Positions 45,995 through 57,010 of a stretch of 64,000 nucleotides of DNA are shown here, one piece after another. Origin of the DNA: Amphirosellinia nigrospora (taxonomy: Eukaryota > Ascomycota > Sordariomycetes > Xylariales > Xylariaceae); NCBI GenBank assembly GCA_004123355.1, contig SCHM01000001.1, positions 9,186,193 to 9,250,192 on the forward strand, written 5' to 3'. How positions within the stretch are numbered: the first letter of the stretch is position 1; every line of letters starts with the position of its first letter. A model generated the notes under the pieces. That model had not been told where the DNA came from. It did not search any database and worked only from the letters and a program-made list of their open reading frames with translations. The translations under genes and the position numbers were made by a program.

Positions 45995-47844
45995 ATGGCG
46001 ACGGCGGACGAGAAGCCTGCCGATCTCGAGCGAGATGGCTTCACCGCAAACGAAAAACCTACTACGCCGATTTCGAGCGATGACAACACAGACACAACTG
46101 CCGAAGGCATTAATGATACTCCCAAGGATGGCGTAGCGACGACACCAGCGGGAAATGCTACTGATTCTCCAAATGGCGGCCGCACGGGCTTGGAAATGGC
46201 CGCCATCATGGTAGCACTCTGCGCAGCGCTCTTTCTCGCCGCATTGGATGCGACTATCGTCACCACAGCCATCCCCACCATCGTGGGCGAGTTCGACGCG
46301 CCCTCGGGATATACGTGGGTCGGCGCGGCATACACGCTTGCCAGCTCGGCAACCGTGCCGAGTTGGGGAAAGTCAGCGATATCTGGGGGCGCAAACCCGT
46401 GTTACTCGTCGCGGTGGGAATCTTTTGGATTGGGTCGCTGATTGCGGCCCTGAGCAAGAGCATCGGTCAATTGATTGCTGCCAGAGCCATCCAAGGAGGC
46501 GCTGGTGGAGGCATCGTTGTCCTCATCAACATCGCCGTCAGCGACCTTGTTTCGGTGCGCAAGCGCGGCCAGTACTATGGTATCTTTGGGGGAGTTTGGG
46601 CGCTTGCTTCTGCCATTGGGCCGATTCTCGGTGGTGTCTTCACGTCCAAGGTGCGTCTATCCTGATTATTTCAATGTCATGTTGCACGTGAGACTAAAAC
46701 TTATGTTATTCAAAAACAGGCTAGTTGGCGATGTGTGTTTCGATCAACTTGCCTATCTCCGGCCTGGGGTTTGTGGTTTTGTTTTTTGTCCTCAAGCTAC
46801 ATAATCCTAGGACGTCGGTTCGCGAAGGCCTAGCCGCGATTGATTGGCTGGGAAGTTTGTTGATCATCGGTGCGACACTCCAGCTTCTCTTCGGTCTCGA
46901 ATTTGGTGGCGTTAGCTACCCCTGGAAGTCGGTTACGGTTATCGCCTTGATTGTGTTCAGCATTGTTACCTTTGCTGTCGCGATATTGGTTGAGAAATAT
47001 GTTGCCAAATACCCCGTCATCCCCCTAAGACTCTTCAAGTCGCGCCGAAATATTGCCGCCTTCGGCGTTTGCTTCGTGCATGGCGCCGTCTTCATCTCGG
47101 GTTCGTACTACCTGCCATTGTACTTTCAAGCCGTCGTTGGAGCTTCGTCCCTTTTGTCCGGCGCCTACCTGCTGGCTTATGCTCTCTCGCTATCGTTTGT
47201 GTCTGCATTTATTGGCATCTGGATGAAGAAAACGGGCCAATACCTACCGGCCATCATTTTTGGCATGCTTTTCTTAACTCTAGGCTTCGGCTTATTCATC
47301 GATCTGGGCGCTGAGGTCAGTTGGGCCAAAATCGTCATTTTCCAATCATCGCGGGTATGTGTGTCGGCCCGAACTTTCAATCTCCTTTGATTGCGCTGCA
47401 CTCGGGTCTTGACCCCAAAGACATTGCTGCTGGGACAGGTACATTTCAATTTATCCGTCAACTGGCGACCTCTATCTCCATCGTCATCGGCGGGGTCGTG
47501 TTTCAGAATGGCATGCAAAAGCAGTACCGACGCTGCTCGCTGAACTCGGCCCAGAGCTCGCGAATCGGCTGGGTGGCAGCGCAGGCGCAAACGTGGCTCT
47601 AGTTGCTGGACTACAAGGGGAACAAGGCAGAGTCGCACGGGGCGCATACTGGCACAGCTTACAGGAGATGTTCATCGTCTTTACCGCCATTTCCGCTGTC
47701 GGACTTGTTATCAGTCCCTTTGTCGGCCAGAGGAAATTGAGCAAGGAGCATACTGAGTATAAGACTGGTCTGCAAAATCTGGCCAAGAGAGAGAATAGGA
47801 AATCTGATCCCGAGCCTTCGTCAGAAGGTGAGAAGTCCAGCTAA
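45995..47844 (+). CDS. MFS transporter, DHA2 (14-TM drug/toxin efflux) family
   Basis: ATG 45995 starts a hydrophilic, acidic N-tail of about 65 residues (MATADEKPADLERDGFTANE), then TM1 with AALFLAALDATIVTTAIPTI (the DxTIV motif typical of 14-spanner efflux pumps), motif A GKVSDIWGRKPVLL, IQGGAGGGIVVLINIAVSDL, motif C-like GPILGGVFTSK, an intron of about 70 bases (GTGCGT..AACAG, 46651-46719), then NLPISGLGFVVLFFVLKL, AIDWLGSLLIIGATLQLLFG, a second half with SYYLPLYFQAVVGASSLLSG, GMCVGPNFQSPLIALHSGL and GTFQFIRQLATSISIVIGGV, and a cytosolic tail to 47844. About 580 residues. Four to five frame breaks lie mostly near the first motif A and near 47340-47540. Close relatives export fungal toxins or azoles; the substrate here is unknown. 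Confidence 0.88.
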
Positions 47845-48960
47845 GGAATGAATACTACGGATATACATGTACACTGCACATAGATAATCATAATAGATAG
47901 AATGAAACGACTTCCCATGATATCTGATATCAAGTTATATGCACGCTGCAGATAGACAATTATAATAGATAAAATCGAACTACTACTTCGAACAACATTA
48001 GATATCAAGTTAGACAAGTCGCGTGTACCCTTGTTGTCTCCTGGAGTAAACATTGGAAAAATTGTTCGTAATTTTTGTGCTGCACCCACCCCTGCATTGA
48101 GGCTCTGTTGTGTTGTGGATGCGGCCCGTACCTCCTAGGCCTAGTCTAGCTACCCGTGTAGTGAGGATCCCTCTTAACCTAGAACGCGAAGGACCCTGGA
48201 TATTTGTCAAGACACGTCTGGCAAACAAACGCGTGTGTCTATTCGGACCTATGTACTTAGGTAATTTGTTTGTAGTCCAAGGTTTCCAGTCACGTAGTAC
48301 CACATACATAGACTTGATAGCCTTGACGTGACTACCTGTAGGTATTTACCTAATCTATACACCTTATAGGTAAGTTTGTATGTACCTAAGTACCTAAAGT
48401 AGGTGCATGCACTATGACTACATATGATGCTCTAGGTAGCATGTACCTACCTAGATAGGTATTGTTAATGCTGTTCAAGGTTCCTGCGTCCATTAGGTGA
48501 TGGTATTATGCCGGTGTGGCGCCTATTAAAAGAGGTAGGTTATTAAAAAACCTAAAAGAGGGCAGCTGGAAGCAAGGGCAATTGGTGAATGGCAAGCGCA
48601 GCTGTGGGTGGTCGGAGGGGCAACGCGCTAAAAGCAGTAAGGGCTACGGCCTTGTAAACAAAACACGCTCGGCAAGAAACCTTAAGCCGGCACGCCTGGT
48701 CATATTGAATCTATCGTGGACCGTGACCTACTCCCAGACCCAACCCACTTCAACTTCTGTCAGTCGCGTATTGCACTCAGCTTTTCGACAACGCATCCAG
48801 CCTGACAACACTTCTTCAGTTCGCATGTAACTTGCCCCTTTCGATTGATTCATTGATTCACTGATTCCATACCCATTGCACTGCACGTATTTGCATCTTG
48901 ACTTCTCATCACCATCACTTCCATCCTTCCGCCCCATGGGGTCTGCACCCCCCGAAGCGC
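47845..48960. other. Spacer with TACCTA-rich stretch
   Basis: After a diverged tandem repeat (47873-48013), the stretch 48330-48470 is dense in TACCTA/TAGGTA words (at least nine). The C/A-rich leader of the BRCT gene follows. There is no gene. Confidence 0.55.
47873..48013. repeat. Diverged two-copy tandem repeat of about 70 bp
   Basis: The first unit (about 47873-47940) and second unit (about 47945-48013) share CTGCA.ATAGA.AAT.ATAATAGATA, AAACGAC/ATCGAAC and a common end GATATCAAGTTA, immediately after the transporter stop codon. Confidence 0.6.
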
Positions 48961-51900
48961 ATGACGCGTGCTCGGGCGGCTGCGGCCTCTGCCACTGCGA
49001 CCGCTCTCGGTACCAAGAGCACCCAGTCAGCCAAGGTGACCAAGTCATCTAAAGCAACCTCATCCACCAAAGCCACTGTCGCTTCTGCGAAGAAGGCTAT
49101 CGCAGCTAAGAAACTGCCACCTCTACTCTTAGTACCACCTCTGCTACCACCTCTGCCACCACTCCTGCTCCTGCCTCTGCTACCGCTTCCATTAATAACT
49201 ACCCGCCGCGAAGAAATCTGCCGCCGCGAAGAAACCTACCACCGCTAAAAACCTGCTGCGCGAAGAAGACTGCCGCGAAACAGCTACAAAGGCAGCTGCT
49301 ACTACCTCTACGACTAGCACGCGCCCCACTACTAGGAAGCGCAAGGACCGAGCATCTGATGATGACGATGATGAGGACGATCTGTCGAAAGAAGACACAC
49401 ACAACCTATCATGAACCGACCAGCAAAGAAGCTGCGGGGATCAGCCAAGAAGGCCGTCGATCCTAAACCCGAACCGAGTCAGAGCATGAATCTGAACCTC
49501 AACCCAAACCTCAACAGAGCACTGCTGCTCGTACTACCAGAGCCACACGTGGTCGACCCAAGGGATCCACAGCGGCCACCGCCGCATCGTCTGCTCCTAA
49601 GACAGAAGCATCGTCTACAACCTCCCGTAAACGAACGCGAAGTACAACTACTAAAGATGATGTTGCCACAACTGCTAAACCAGCGCCCAAGACGCGTGCC
49701 GTCGTGCTGCTGGCACCGTCACTACGACTTACACCACCGAACTACTCCAGGTCTTAAGTCAGCTGTTTCTCGCCCTGCCTCAAAGCCTGCCAGTGTTCTT
49801 AAGAAGACAGTGACTTTCCAAGAGCCAGAGAAGAGAACTTGCCACCTCCAGCTACAGCCAAGGCAACCCTGAGAGCAGCACGACAACTGCTACGGGCATG
49901 AGCGCCAAGCCTGTTCGCAAACCCGCCTCAGGCAGAACAACTCGGGCCAGTGCACGCGCAGCTGCTACAGATGTGACAGAGAAGAAACCTCTCAGCCCTA
50001 AGAAGGATGGTCAGAATCTGCCCCTGTCACGCGGACGTCGACTCCGATGACGAGCTTGCTACTTACGAAAAGACTCCTCTTAAACCCTTGATGAAGAGTC
50101 CCATCAAACCACCCATTGCCGTCAGAAAGCTCGAACTCCCACCCCTCGAGAAAGAGAAAGATGGTGATTCCCACCAACACTGGAGCCGACTCTTCCTTCA
50201 GTGCTCATGAGCCAGCTCGTAGACCACCCCCGTCTCCTTTCAAGGATACAATGAAGTCACCAGCGAAGAGAGTTGATGCAGTCCCTTCGCTCCTCTTTCC
50301 ATCGACCAGTACTGAGACGCAAGGTGCTCAGTCCCCATCTAAGCCAACTCTCCTACAATCGCCTGCTAAGCGTCCCACATGTCTCTCCAGCCCTTCCAAT
50401 TCAACCAGGAACAAGTGGGCGTTGCCCGCTCCCTGCGAAGATGTCATTGCTTGGTACGCCTGCAAAGCGTCCGGCGCCCTTGAAACTACCTGCTCTTCAG
50501 TCCTGCGCATGGAAGAGAAGCCCCAAGAAGCACCTCAGGGACTCCAGACACTCCTATGGAAGAGGAAAGTGATGTTGATACCACTACAACAGAGGGGATG
50601 ATGCTGATATTACTATGGAAGAAGATGACGGTACTCACACTCGCATGAAGAGGAGTTAACACAGACTCCACAAAGACAAAAGAGGATATCTCTACTCTCA
50701 TGGAAGAAATTAGCGAGGAAGAGCTGCAATATCAGATTCGTGCGGAAATAGGATTGATCTCGCCGAACGAGAAAGCAGCAGTTGAAGAAGACGCTGTCAC
50801 CTATTCAGGAGGTCGACAATGAAGATAGCATTCAGTTTAAGCAACTTGGATCCATACTCCACAGCTCGCATTCCGGGCCGTCTTTCGGCTGTCTTGCCGA
50901 GACATGCCGACCCTGCACTCAAACAGAACCCGATACTTGTTCCAGATCTTCCTGCCTACTCCTCTCAGCCGAATAACGCTGAATCTCAGAAATTGGGATC
51001 CATTTCAACAAGCGAGTCTGCTGAACATGAGTTTAATGCGAATGCGACATCATACGAGCCTATGGACGGCTCCGAGGCCATTCCTGAGAGACAGCCTACT
51101 GAAACGCATGCCGCTCGATCTGAGGAGGGATGTGTCGATACATCTAACTACTCTCTAGAAATCCGAGGAAGTTCACGACGTGTGTGAGGCTGAGAGCAAG
51201 CCAATGAACAATTCGCTATTGAGTCCAAAGAGCAAGGCATGGAAGTGTCCAACTTGGATCTGATAAGTGCGAGTTAACACTGAAGAACCGACTGTTTCAA
51301 GTAAAAACTCCTCTTCCCAAAGCAGCGCGAAAGCAACCGGAAGAAGATGGCGTGTCCAACTCTGAAGATGAGCTTGCCTTTAGTAACAAGACCATCACTA
51401 AATTTCAGGATGCCACATCAACTAGTGATCCCCAGCCCTCAACACCTGCGCCTTTGTTTAAAGGCACTGAAAGAAAGGTAACTGAGAGTGCCGCTAGGGC
51501 AGCTAGCAGAGCTATCAGATCCGTCTCGAAGGTATCCAGCTTCGGGTTCTCCGTTCAGCTAGGTTCATGGCGAGCTGCTAGTCCTCTCAAGGCTCGCCAG
51601 ACTCAACAAAAGTCGGCCCCCCAAACAGAAGAAGACAAAGATGAGGACTCATTACTCGAGGAGAACTCTTTACTTCAGGAGAAAATTTTCGCTGTTGAGA
51701 CTCCGTCTGCTAAGGGCTATTTCGATGATGAGATGAGAATCCGTGACGAGATGGAGGAGAACCAGGCTGAGATTGAAGCGCTTTTGGAGGCCGACATTGC
51801 CGCTAAGTTCGACAAACACGACTTCAATGATCTCGGCCTTATGGATGATATCTCAGTTGTCACGGATGATGGAATGTCGCCCTTCAATACTCCACGAGCT

Positions 51901-53255
51901 GACCGGTCATACTCACAGGAGAAATCCATTTCAGAGGCAAGTCAAGAGTACGGCGACGAGAATGCGATTCCAATCGACCCTGCTTTGGTCGGCAACAGAA
52001 CGGACGCTCAGCTCGAGGGCCATAACCCGGTGACCCCTCCGAAGAGAACCTTCTCATCCCGAGAATTTCATACTGTGTCGAAGGTCCCCTCAAACGTGGC
52101 GACGATTCGCCTCCTCGTGACGTTAAGAGACACTGTTCTACTGTGTCTAAAATTTCTCTTCAGCGTCCTGCTCCATTCAGCAATGTGTCTGTGCCCTCTC
52201 AGCGCTCTTCCCGGGTTAGACTGGAAGAGCAAACAGATGAAGATGATCAACTTCCCCTAGTCACTCCTTCTAAGCCTGCACCCCGGTCCCTCCTAGGCAC
52301 TCCAGCTCGTACAACACGAGTAGATCTCGACTCTAAGCTCCTTAGCGGTGCTATCATATTTGTCGATGTTCATACTACCGACGGCGCCGATGCTGGTAGA
52401 ATCTTTGTCGACGTTTTGAATCAAATGGGCGCTCGGTGTGTCAAGAGCTGGCCATGGAACCCCAGTAGCACCACAGACGGCCAAGTAGATGTCTCCAAGA
52501 TCGGCATCACTCACGTAGTGTTCAAGGATGGAGGCAAGCGGACACTAGAAAAAGTCATGGAGAGCAATGGCGCCGTTGAATGCGTTGGCGTCAGTTGGGT
52601 CTTAGAGTAAGTCACATTGGATTCTAACTTGAGTTTTATTGGAATTGACACATCTGCAGCTGCGAGAAGGAGAACCGATGGGTAAATGAGAAAGACTATC
52701 GCGTCGACCCTGCGCTTATTCCACGCGGTGGTCATAATAGACGAAAGAGCATGGAGCCTAAGGCAATTGCCAATTCGAACGGCACCCTTGTTACCCCATG
52801 AAGGCCAATTCGGCCATCCCCCGTGAACCTCAGACGGTTCCTAACAATTACATGAGCCGTCGTGATAGTACCGTTTGGATGCGCAGCCCCTCCGATCACG
52901 ATGAAGATGAAGACGCACCGAGTGAACCGAGCGAAATGGACTGGGAGAGCACCAATGCCCCTATCCTCACACCTTTCCCCCAAACGCCAGCACCCGAGAT
53001 GGTAGCCAAGTTCGCTATGGATATTAGCCCTGGACACCTACGCTTGGTTCTTTCGCGTTTACGCCTGGTAACAATCAACCTCTCATGCAGACTTGTCCTC
53101 CCAAACCCAGCGGCCTTACCAACATCGGCGAAAGCTTCGTAAGCCGCAACCAGGATCCTATCGCGATGCGCCTCATGGCAGCACGACGAAAGAGTATGCA
53201 GTTCGCCCCCAAAGTCGCCAGCCCCCTCAAGAAGCAATGGAAACAGATGGATTAA
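48961..53255 (+). CDS. Large BRCT-domain protein with basic N-terminus, frame-broken
   Basis: ATG 48961 (MTRARAAAASATATALGTKS) begins a long basic, Ala/Lys/Thr-rich region with AKK and TTAKKP repeats (chromatin-protein-like), followed by Ser/Pro/Lys-rich motifs of the form KSP (LMKSPIKPP, SPFKDTMKSPAKR, SPAKRPT) that would suit CDK sites. The stretch 51350-52090 is open: ESAARAASRAIRSVSKVSS, an acidic coiled coil (EMEENQAEIEALLEADIAAK) and DISVVTDDGMSPFNTPR. The single BRCT lies at 52335-52740: LLSGAIIFVDVHTTDGADAG, RIFVDVLNQMGARCVKSW, GITHVVFKDGGKRTLEKVME, CVGVSWVLD/CEKENRW, across a 52-base intron 52608-52659. The tail MRLMAARRKSMQFAPKVASP ends in TAA 53253-53255. About 1400 residues with ten or more frame breaks, densest at 49.1-51.3 kb. 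Probably a nuclear phosphopeptide-binding checkpoint or cell-cycle protein; the exact orthologue is not assigned. Confidence 0.75.
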
Positions 53256-53677
53256 ATGTTTTTGTTTTGAGCAACGCATCCCCGATCTAGCAAACCCGCC
53301 CTCGCACGGTGGGATCTGACGGAAGAATTAGTATTTGCATTTACAATCATTGCACTCGATGTTGTCAAGTCCACTTTCATTAGTGGGACTTGGTGAATTA
53401 TCAGTATTCACATTACTTGACATCACCTCGACGTTGCAATTCCTACCTTCGCCGGTTAGGACTCTATTGATCGATTGTATCTGCACTTACTACACATTTT
53501 GCATTTCACGGTTGCACGCTCGCTATCAAAAGCATTCTACTGTATCATTGTATTGGGTTGACTTTATTTGCTTTCTCTGGCTGTCTGCCGCCCTCGATCT
53601 GGATGGACATGGTGAACGTTGTGTTTGGCGTATGGCTGTTTGCCACTATCGATCATGGATAGACATGGAAACGTTTC

Positions 53678-54080
53678 GTTTGGTGTACGGCTCTCGGTGA
53701 TGAGGCTTGTTCGAGTTTATAATTTGGAGTGGTGGGACTACTTGTTTGTTTTACGGTTCCAACAGATGGAACTACTTGTTTGGTGTACGGCTCTCGGCGA
53801 TGGGACTTGTTTGAGTTTATGATGTGGGTTATCGGAGTTCTTGTTTGTTTGCGGTTCCAAAAGATGGAAGCCGCGGTTCGTTTATGGTTCCGAGAGATGG
53901 AACTAATCGTCTTACGGCTCCCACAGAGGGAACATATTGATCGTTTACGATTCCGAGAGATGGAGTCAATTGTTTTACGGTTCCTACAGACGGAACACAT
54001 TGATCGTTTATGGTTCAGGGCGATGGGAGTACTTCGTTGATTACGGTTCCAGGCGATAGAACCTGTTGTTCGGTTTATGC
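53678..54080. repeat. Minisatellite of hairpin-forming units
   Basis: Two units of 100 bp (53678-53777 and 53778-53877, each starting GTTTGGTGTACGGCTCTCGG) are followed by units of 63 bp (from 53881, 53944 and 54007). Each unit contains one or two short inverted repeats of the form GGTTCC-N5..7-GGAAC. A related diverged copy (GGATGGACATGG.. and GGATAGACATGG..) can be traced back to about 53600. The array starts about 420 bases after the BRCT stop codon. Frames reading through it on both strands (Arg/Ile/Ser-rich) are repeats of the unit, not evidence of a protein. Confidence 0.8.
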
Positions 54081-54902
54081 ATACAAAATCACAGGGGCGT
54101 CTATGAATGAATGAATGAAAGCATCAGGGACGGTAGAATAGAGTCGTACCCAAGTACGAACCAATTGAACACATAATTATTCGCCACAAGGCTGTCATTC
54201 TTTCCACTTGAACTATATAGTGACTAAAACTTCTTATGGGATAACTAATACATGCTTCGAATATTTCCCACACTGGTTAACAGATATACTCGGGTATTTT
54301 CTGATAAGGTAAATATGATAAGAATGATTCAACTAATTGGAAATAGCGGTATGAATGGCCACAGGGAGGACCAATTCCACCTCTCCACATGTAAGGATTT
54401 GATTAGAACAAAGGGTGAAATGATGCAGTGAGATGAACCTAGTGTTTTTTGGGCGCCCCAGGGCCTGACTACGAAGGTCGATGTCATATCACGATGGGAC
54501 GGCGGGCTCATTACTCAGCTATTTTAGAGTAGGCTACATTTCCCAACCTTTGTAGAATAGCTGAAGTCTCCTGGAGGAGCTTGTCACTGGTGAACGTGGT
54601 TAGTCGCGTTGACAGACTGACTTGTATCTGCTGTCGGACACCCTGAAAATGGCATCCACAAGCTTTATGGTACGCGTGGGGATGGACACTTCGCAGAGAG
54701 TATGTTCTTAGCTGGAGAGCCGGTCACAAAAGATCATGTTGGTGACTTCCCTTCATCAAGCCTTCTCGGCCTTCTGGTTGGTAGGCAGGTGGAGGATTTA
54801 ATAGGTCCTAATTCATTCTTAGTACTAGCTAGATGGGTGGGTGGCTGTTATCTCTTGGTGCTCAAGCTAACCTTTCTCTCCCTATGTGATGTTTCCCGCT
54901 TT
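54081..54902. other. Spacer
   Basis: A (GAAT)n run at about 54103-54119 (GAATGAATGAATGAA), AT-rich DNA, then the 3' flank of the LITAF-like gene. There is no gene. Confidence 0.5.
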
Positions 54903-55516
54903 TCACTTCCTCTGGGCCGGAGAGGTCGTGGTGGACTGCTGCTGCTGCTGCTTCTGTGTAGGCAGCGGTGGTCGGTTGGAGACGGGGGCGAGCTGGATAT
55001 CCTGGTCGGGAGGAAGCGTGGCAATGTGCCTGTCGCACGATGCGCAGTGGATGTCGATGTTCTCCCACCACTCGCTTGAGCCCGGAACCCACCTGAGGAT
55101 GAGGCCTAGTAGCCCGCAACAGGCGACGCAACACCTGTGCCCCGACAATTAGCACGTGAACATGATTGTAAAGGGGTGAAAGGAGAGAAATGGGAGGAAA
55201 CGTACTTATACTCATCTGATGGCTCGACTACCCTGCGTATCGTCGTCGTCTGTTTGCAAAATGGACAGTTCACCCATTCGGGCTCGGGCCCTGCTTCCCT
55301 CTGCAATTGGCGTAGCGGCGTGATTCTTCGGGGCGTGGTAACCTCGTTCTTGACTGGGGACTCTTTGGGCGGAGCGCTCATCGCGGGCGGGTTGCTACAC
55401 GGTTATTAGATATGTATTATGCTCGAGATTCCTAGGGGGTGTTCTTACTTGGGATGAGTGGCCGGTGCTCCTTGTTGAACAGCGGCCCCATCTTCCTTCT
55501 CGCCGACGGTGCTCAT
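54903..55516 (-). CDS. LITAF-like zinc-ribbon membrane protein
   Basis: Exons 55516-55449, 55394-55206 and 55134-54903 join in phase (introns 54 and 71 bases, GTAAGA..TGTAG and GTACGT..CACAG) to an intact 162-residue protein. After a Pro-rich N-terminus (MSTVGEKEDGAAVQQGAPAT, then MSAPPKESPVKNEVTTPRRI) comes the first zinc knuckle VNCPFCKQTTTIRRV, a short Cys-rich hydrophobic stretch CCVACCGLLGLILRWV, then EWWENIDIHCASCDRHIATL with the second CxxC. This split zinc ribbon around a membrane-inserting hairpin is the LITAF/SIMPLE fold, which sits on the cytosolic face of endosomal and lysosomal membranes. The C-tail is Gln-rich (KQQQQQS). The fungal role is unknown. The hydrophobic stretch is short for the family, about 16 residues. 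Confidence 0.85.
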
Positions 55517-57010
55517 GTTTACTGTTTAGGTTTATTCGCGACAGGCTTTGGGTTTCGTGTGAAAGAGTTGAGGAACGAGCGCCGCGTGAGATTCGGACCA
55601 TAGAGACATGAGCTGGGTATTTATCTTGGGGGATATATAGAAACTGTTTATGCGTCACATGCTGTGCCGCAATTCTAGCCTCCATTCTTTTTACCAGCGG
55701 CTTGAAAATACGGCGTATCAGCCGCTTCTATTCCCTACCTAGGCGTCGGCAGCCTGGATCTGGCAGGGTGAGTGAGATATCAACCGCTGTACCTGCATGA
55801 TTAGGTATGATTGAACATCGATATGACTCTTATCGAAGCTGAGCTAGTCCGAAATGGTTGGAAGGATTGCTATTGAGCATTAAGTTATCGAAACTTGGCG
55901 GTCCTAAATAGGTCATAGGGAGATGTGACTCTGGCTGGCTGGCTTGGGTTTGCACTTCTGATGAGGTTTAGTTACTTGGATAAATATAGAATTGATCTAA
56001 TAGCTAGGTTTACCTCATGCGCAACGCATCTCAGCACCGTTGTAGGTATGCCGGTAATAACAGATATATTATTGCCAGGAGTGAAGTTCTATGTAGTAAT
56101 ATATAATGTGCTTAGACCATACGGGCCGTGCCGGGTGATCGATCGGAGCAGCCCGGACACGATCCTCTTTTTTTCCCCCGGGGTTGATCAACGACAATTA
56201 CATATTTGCTTTAAATGAGAAGAATCCTCATTCGGTTTGCCCCTCGATTATACGTCATCGTCCAGCATCGGGAGGATGGTTCTTATCGGGCTGGACAGAT
56301 CAGCCAAACGTGGTTATTTGTTACTAGGCCTCAAGCTGCATTACATGGCATAATCAGCCTATCTAGTGTACCGAGTCATGTCATACTACGTACTTAGGTA
56401 TTCCTCAACTTAAGCCATAGGAGAGGATATTGATCAACCTACTTTTTACTTTTGAATCAACAGGAGCGATAACGATACCGGGAAAGGTTCCCGGAAATTT
56501 GCGACGTCGTCATTCTGGTACAACCTGCAGATGCATATAGGGATTCGGCATTGTCACATGCATCCACTATTAGGTAGCACTATGGCGTGCACTGCGTAAG
56601 CGTACCCGCGGGCTGCGGGGCTGCTTGACTAAGGTCAGTTAGCTCCCTCCCAATACACTCTGGCTTGTGCTCCACACCGGCATACGGAAACTACCTGACT
56701 AGTACAACTTCGCAACACGCTTGGATGTGTTTCGGCATCCCTTTCTTTATCCATCCATGTGACATAGAATCGTGAAGTGTATTCCAGCTAGCATTACCGG
56801 CGACCTACTATTAGCCTACTATTAGCCTACTCTAGATATCGTGTAGAGAAGCCCAAACAACCGTCTAATCTCCATCTCCCAATCCATGGAACTCCACCAT
56901 GCCTGCGTCCTTCGTCCTCGCCTCCTGACCGTCCAGTTTTATTGAACTCGGTACATATAGCGCAGGGGAGCTGCTTCATAGTACTGTACCGTGCCGACAC
57001 CCCGACCGCT
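55517..57010. other. Spacer between divergent genes
   Basis: About 1.5 kb serving as promoters for the LITAF-like (-) and the large unrecognised (+) genes. A short direct repeat, CCTACTATTAG CCTACTATTAG, lies at about 56804-56828. No gene is supportable. Confidence 0.5.

Noticed and set aside
53653-54040. Apparent Arg/Ser/Ile repeat proteins on both strands
   Set aside because: They are translations of the tandem hairpin repeat; the DNA repeat explains them fully.
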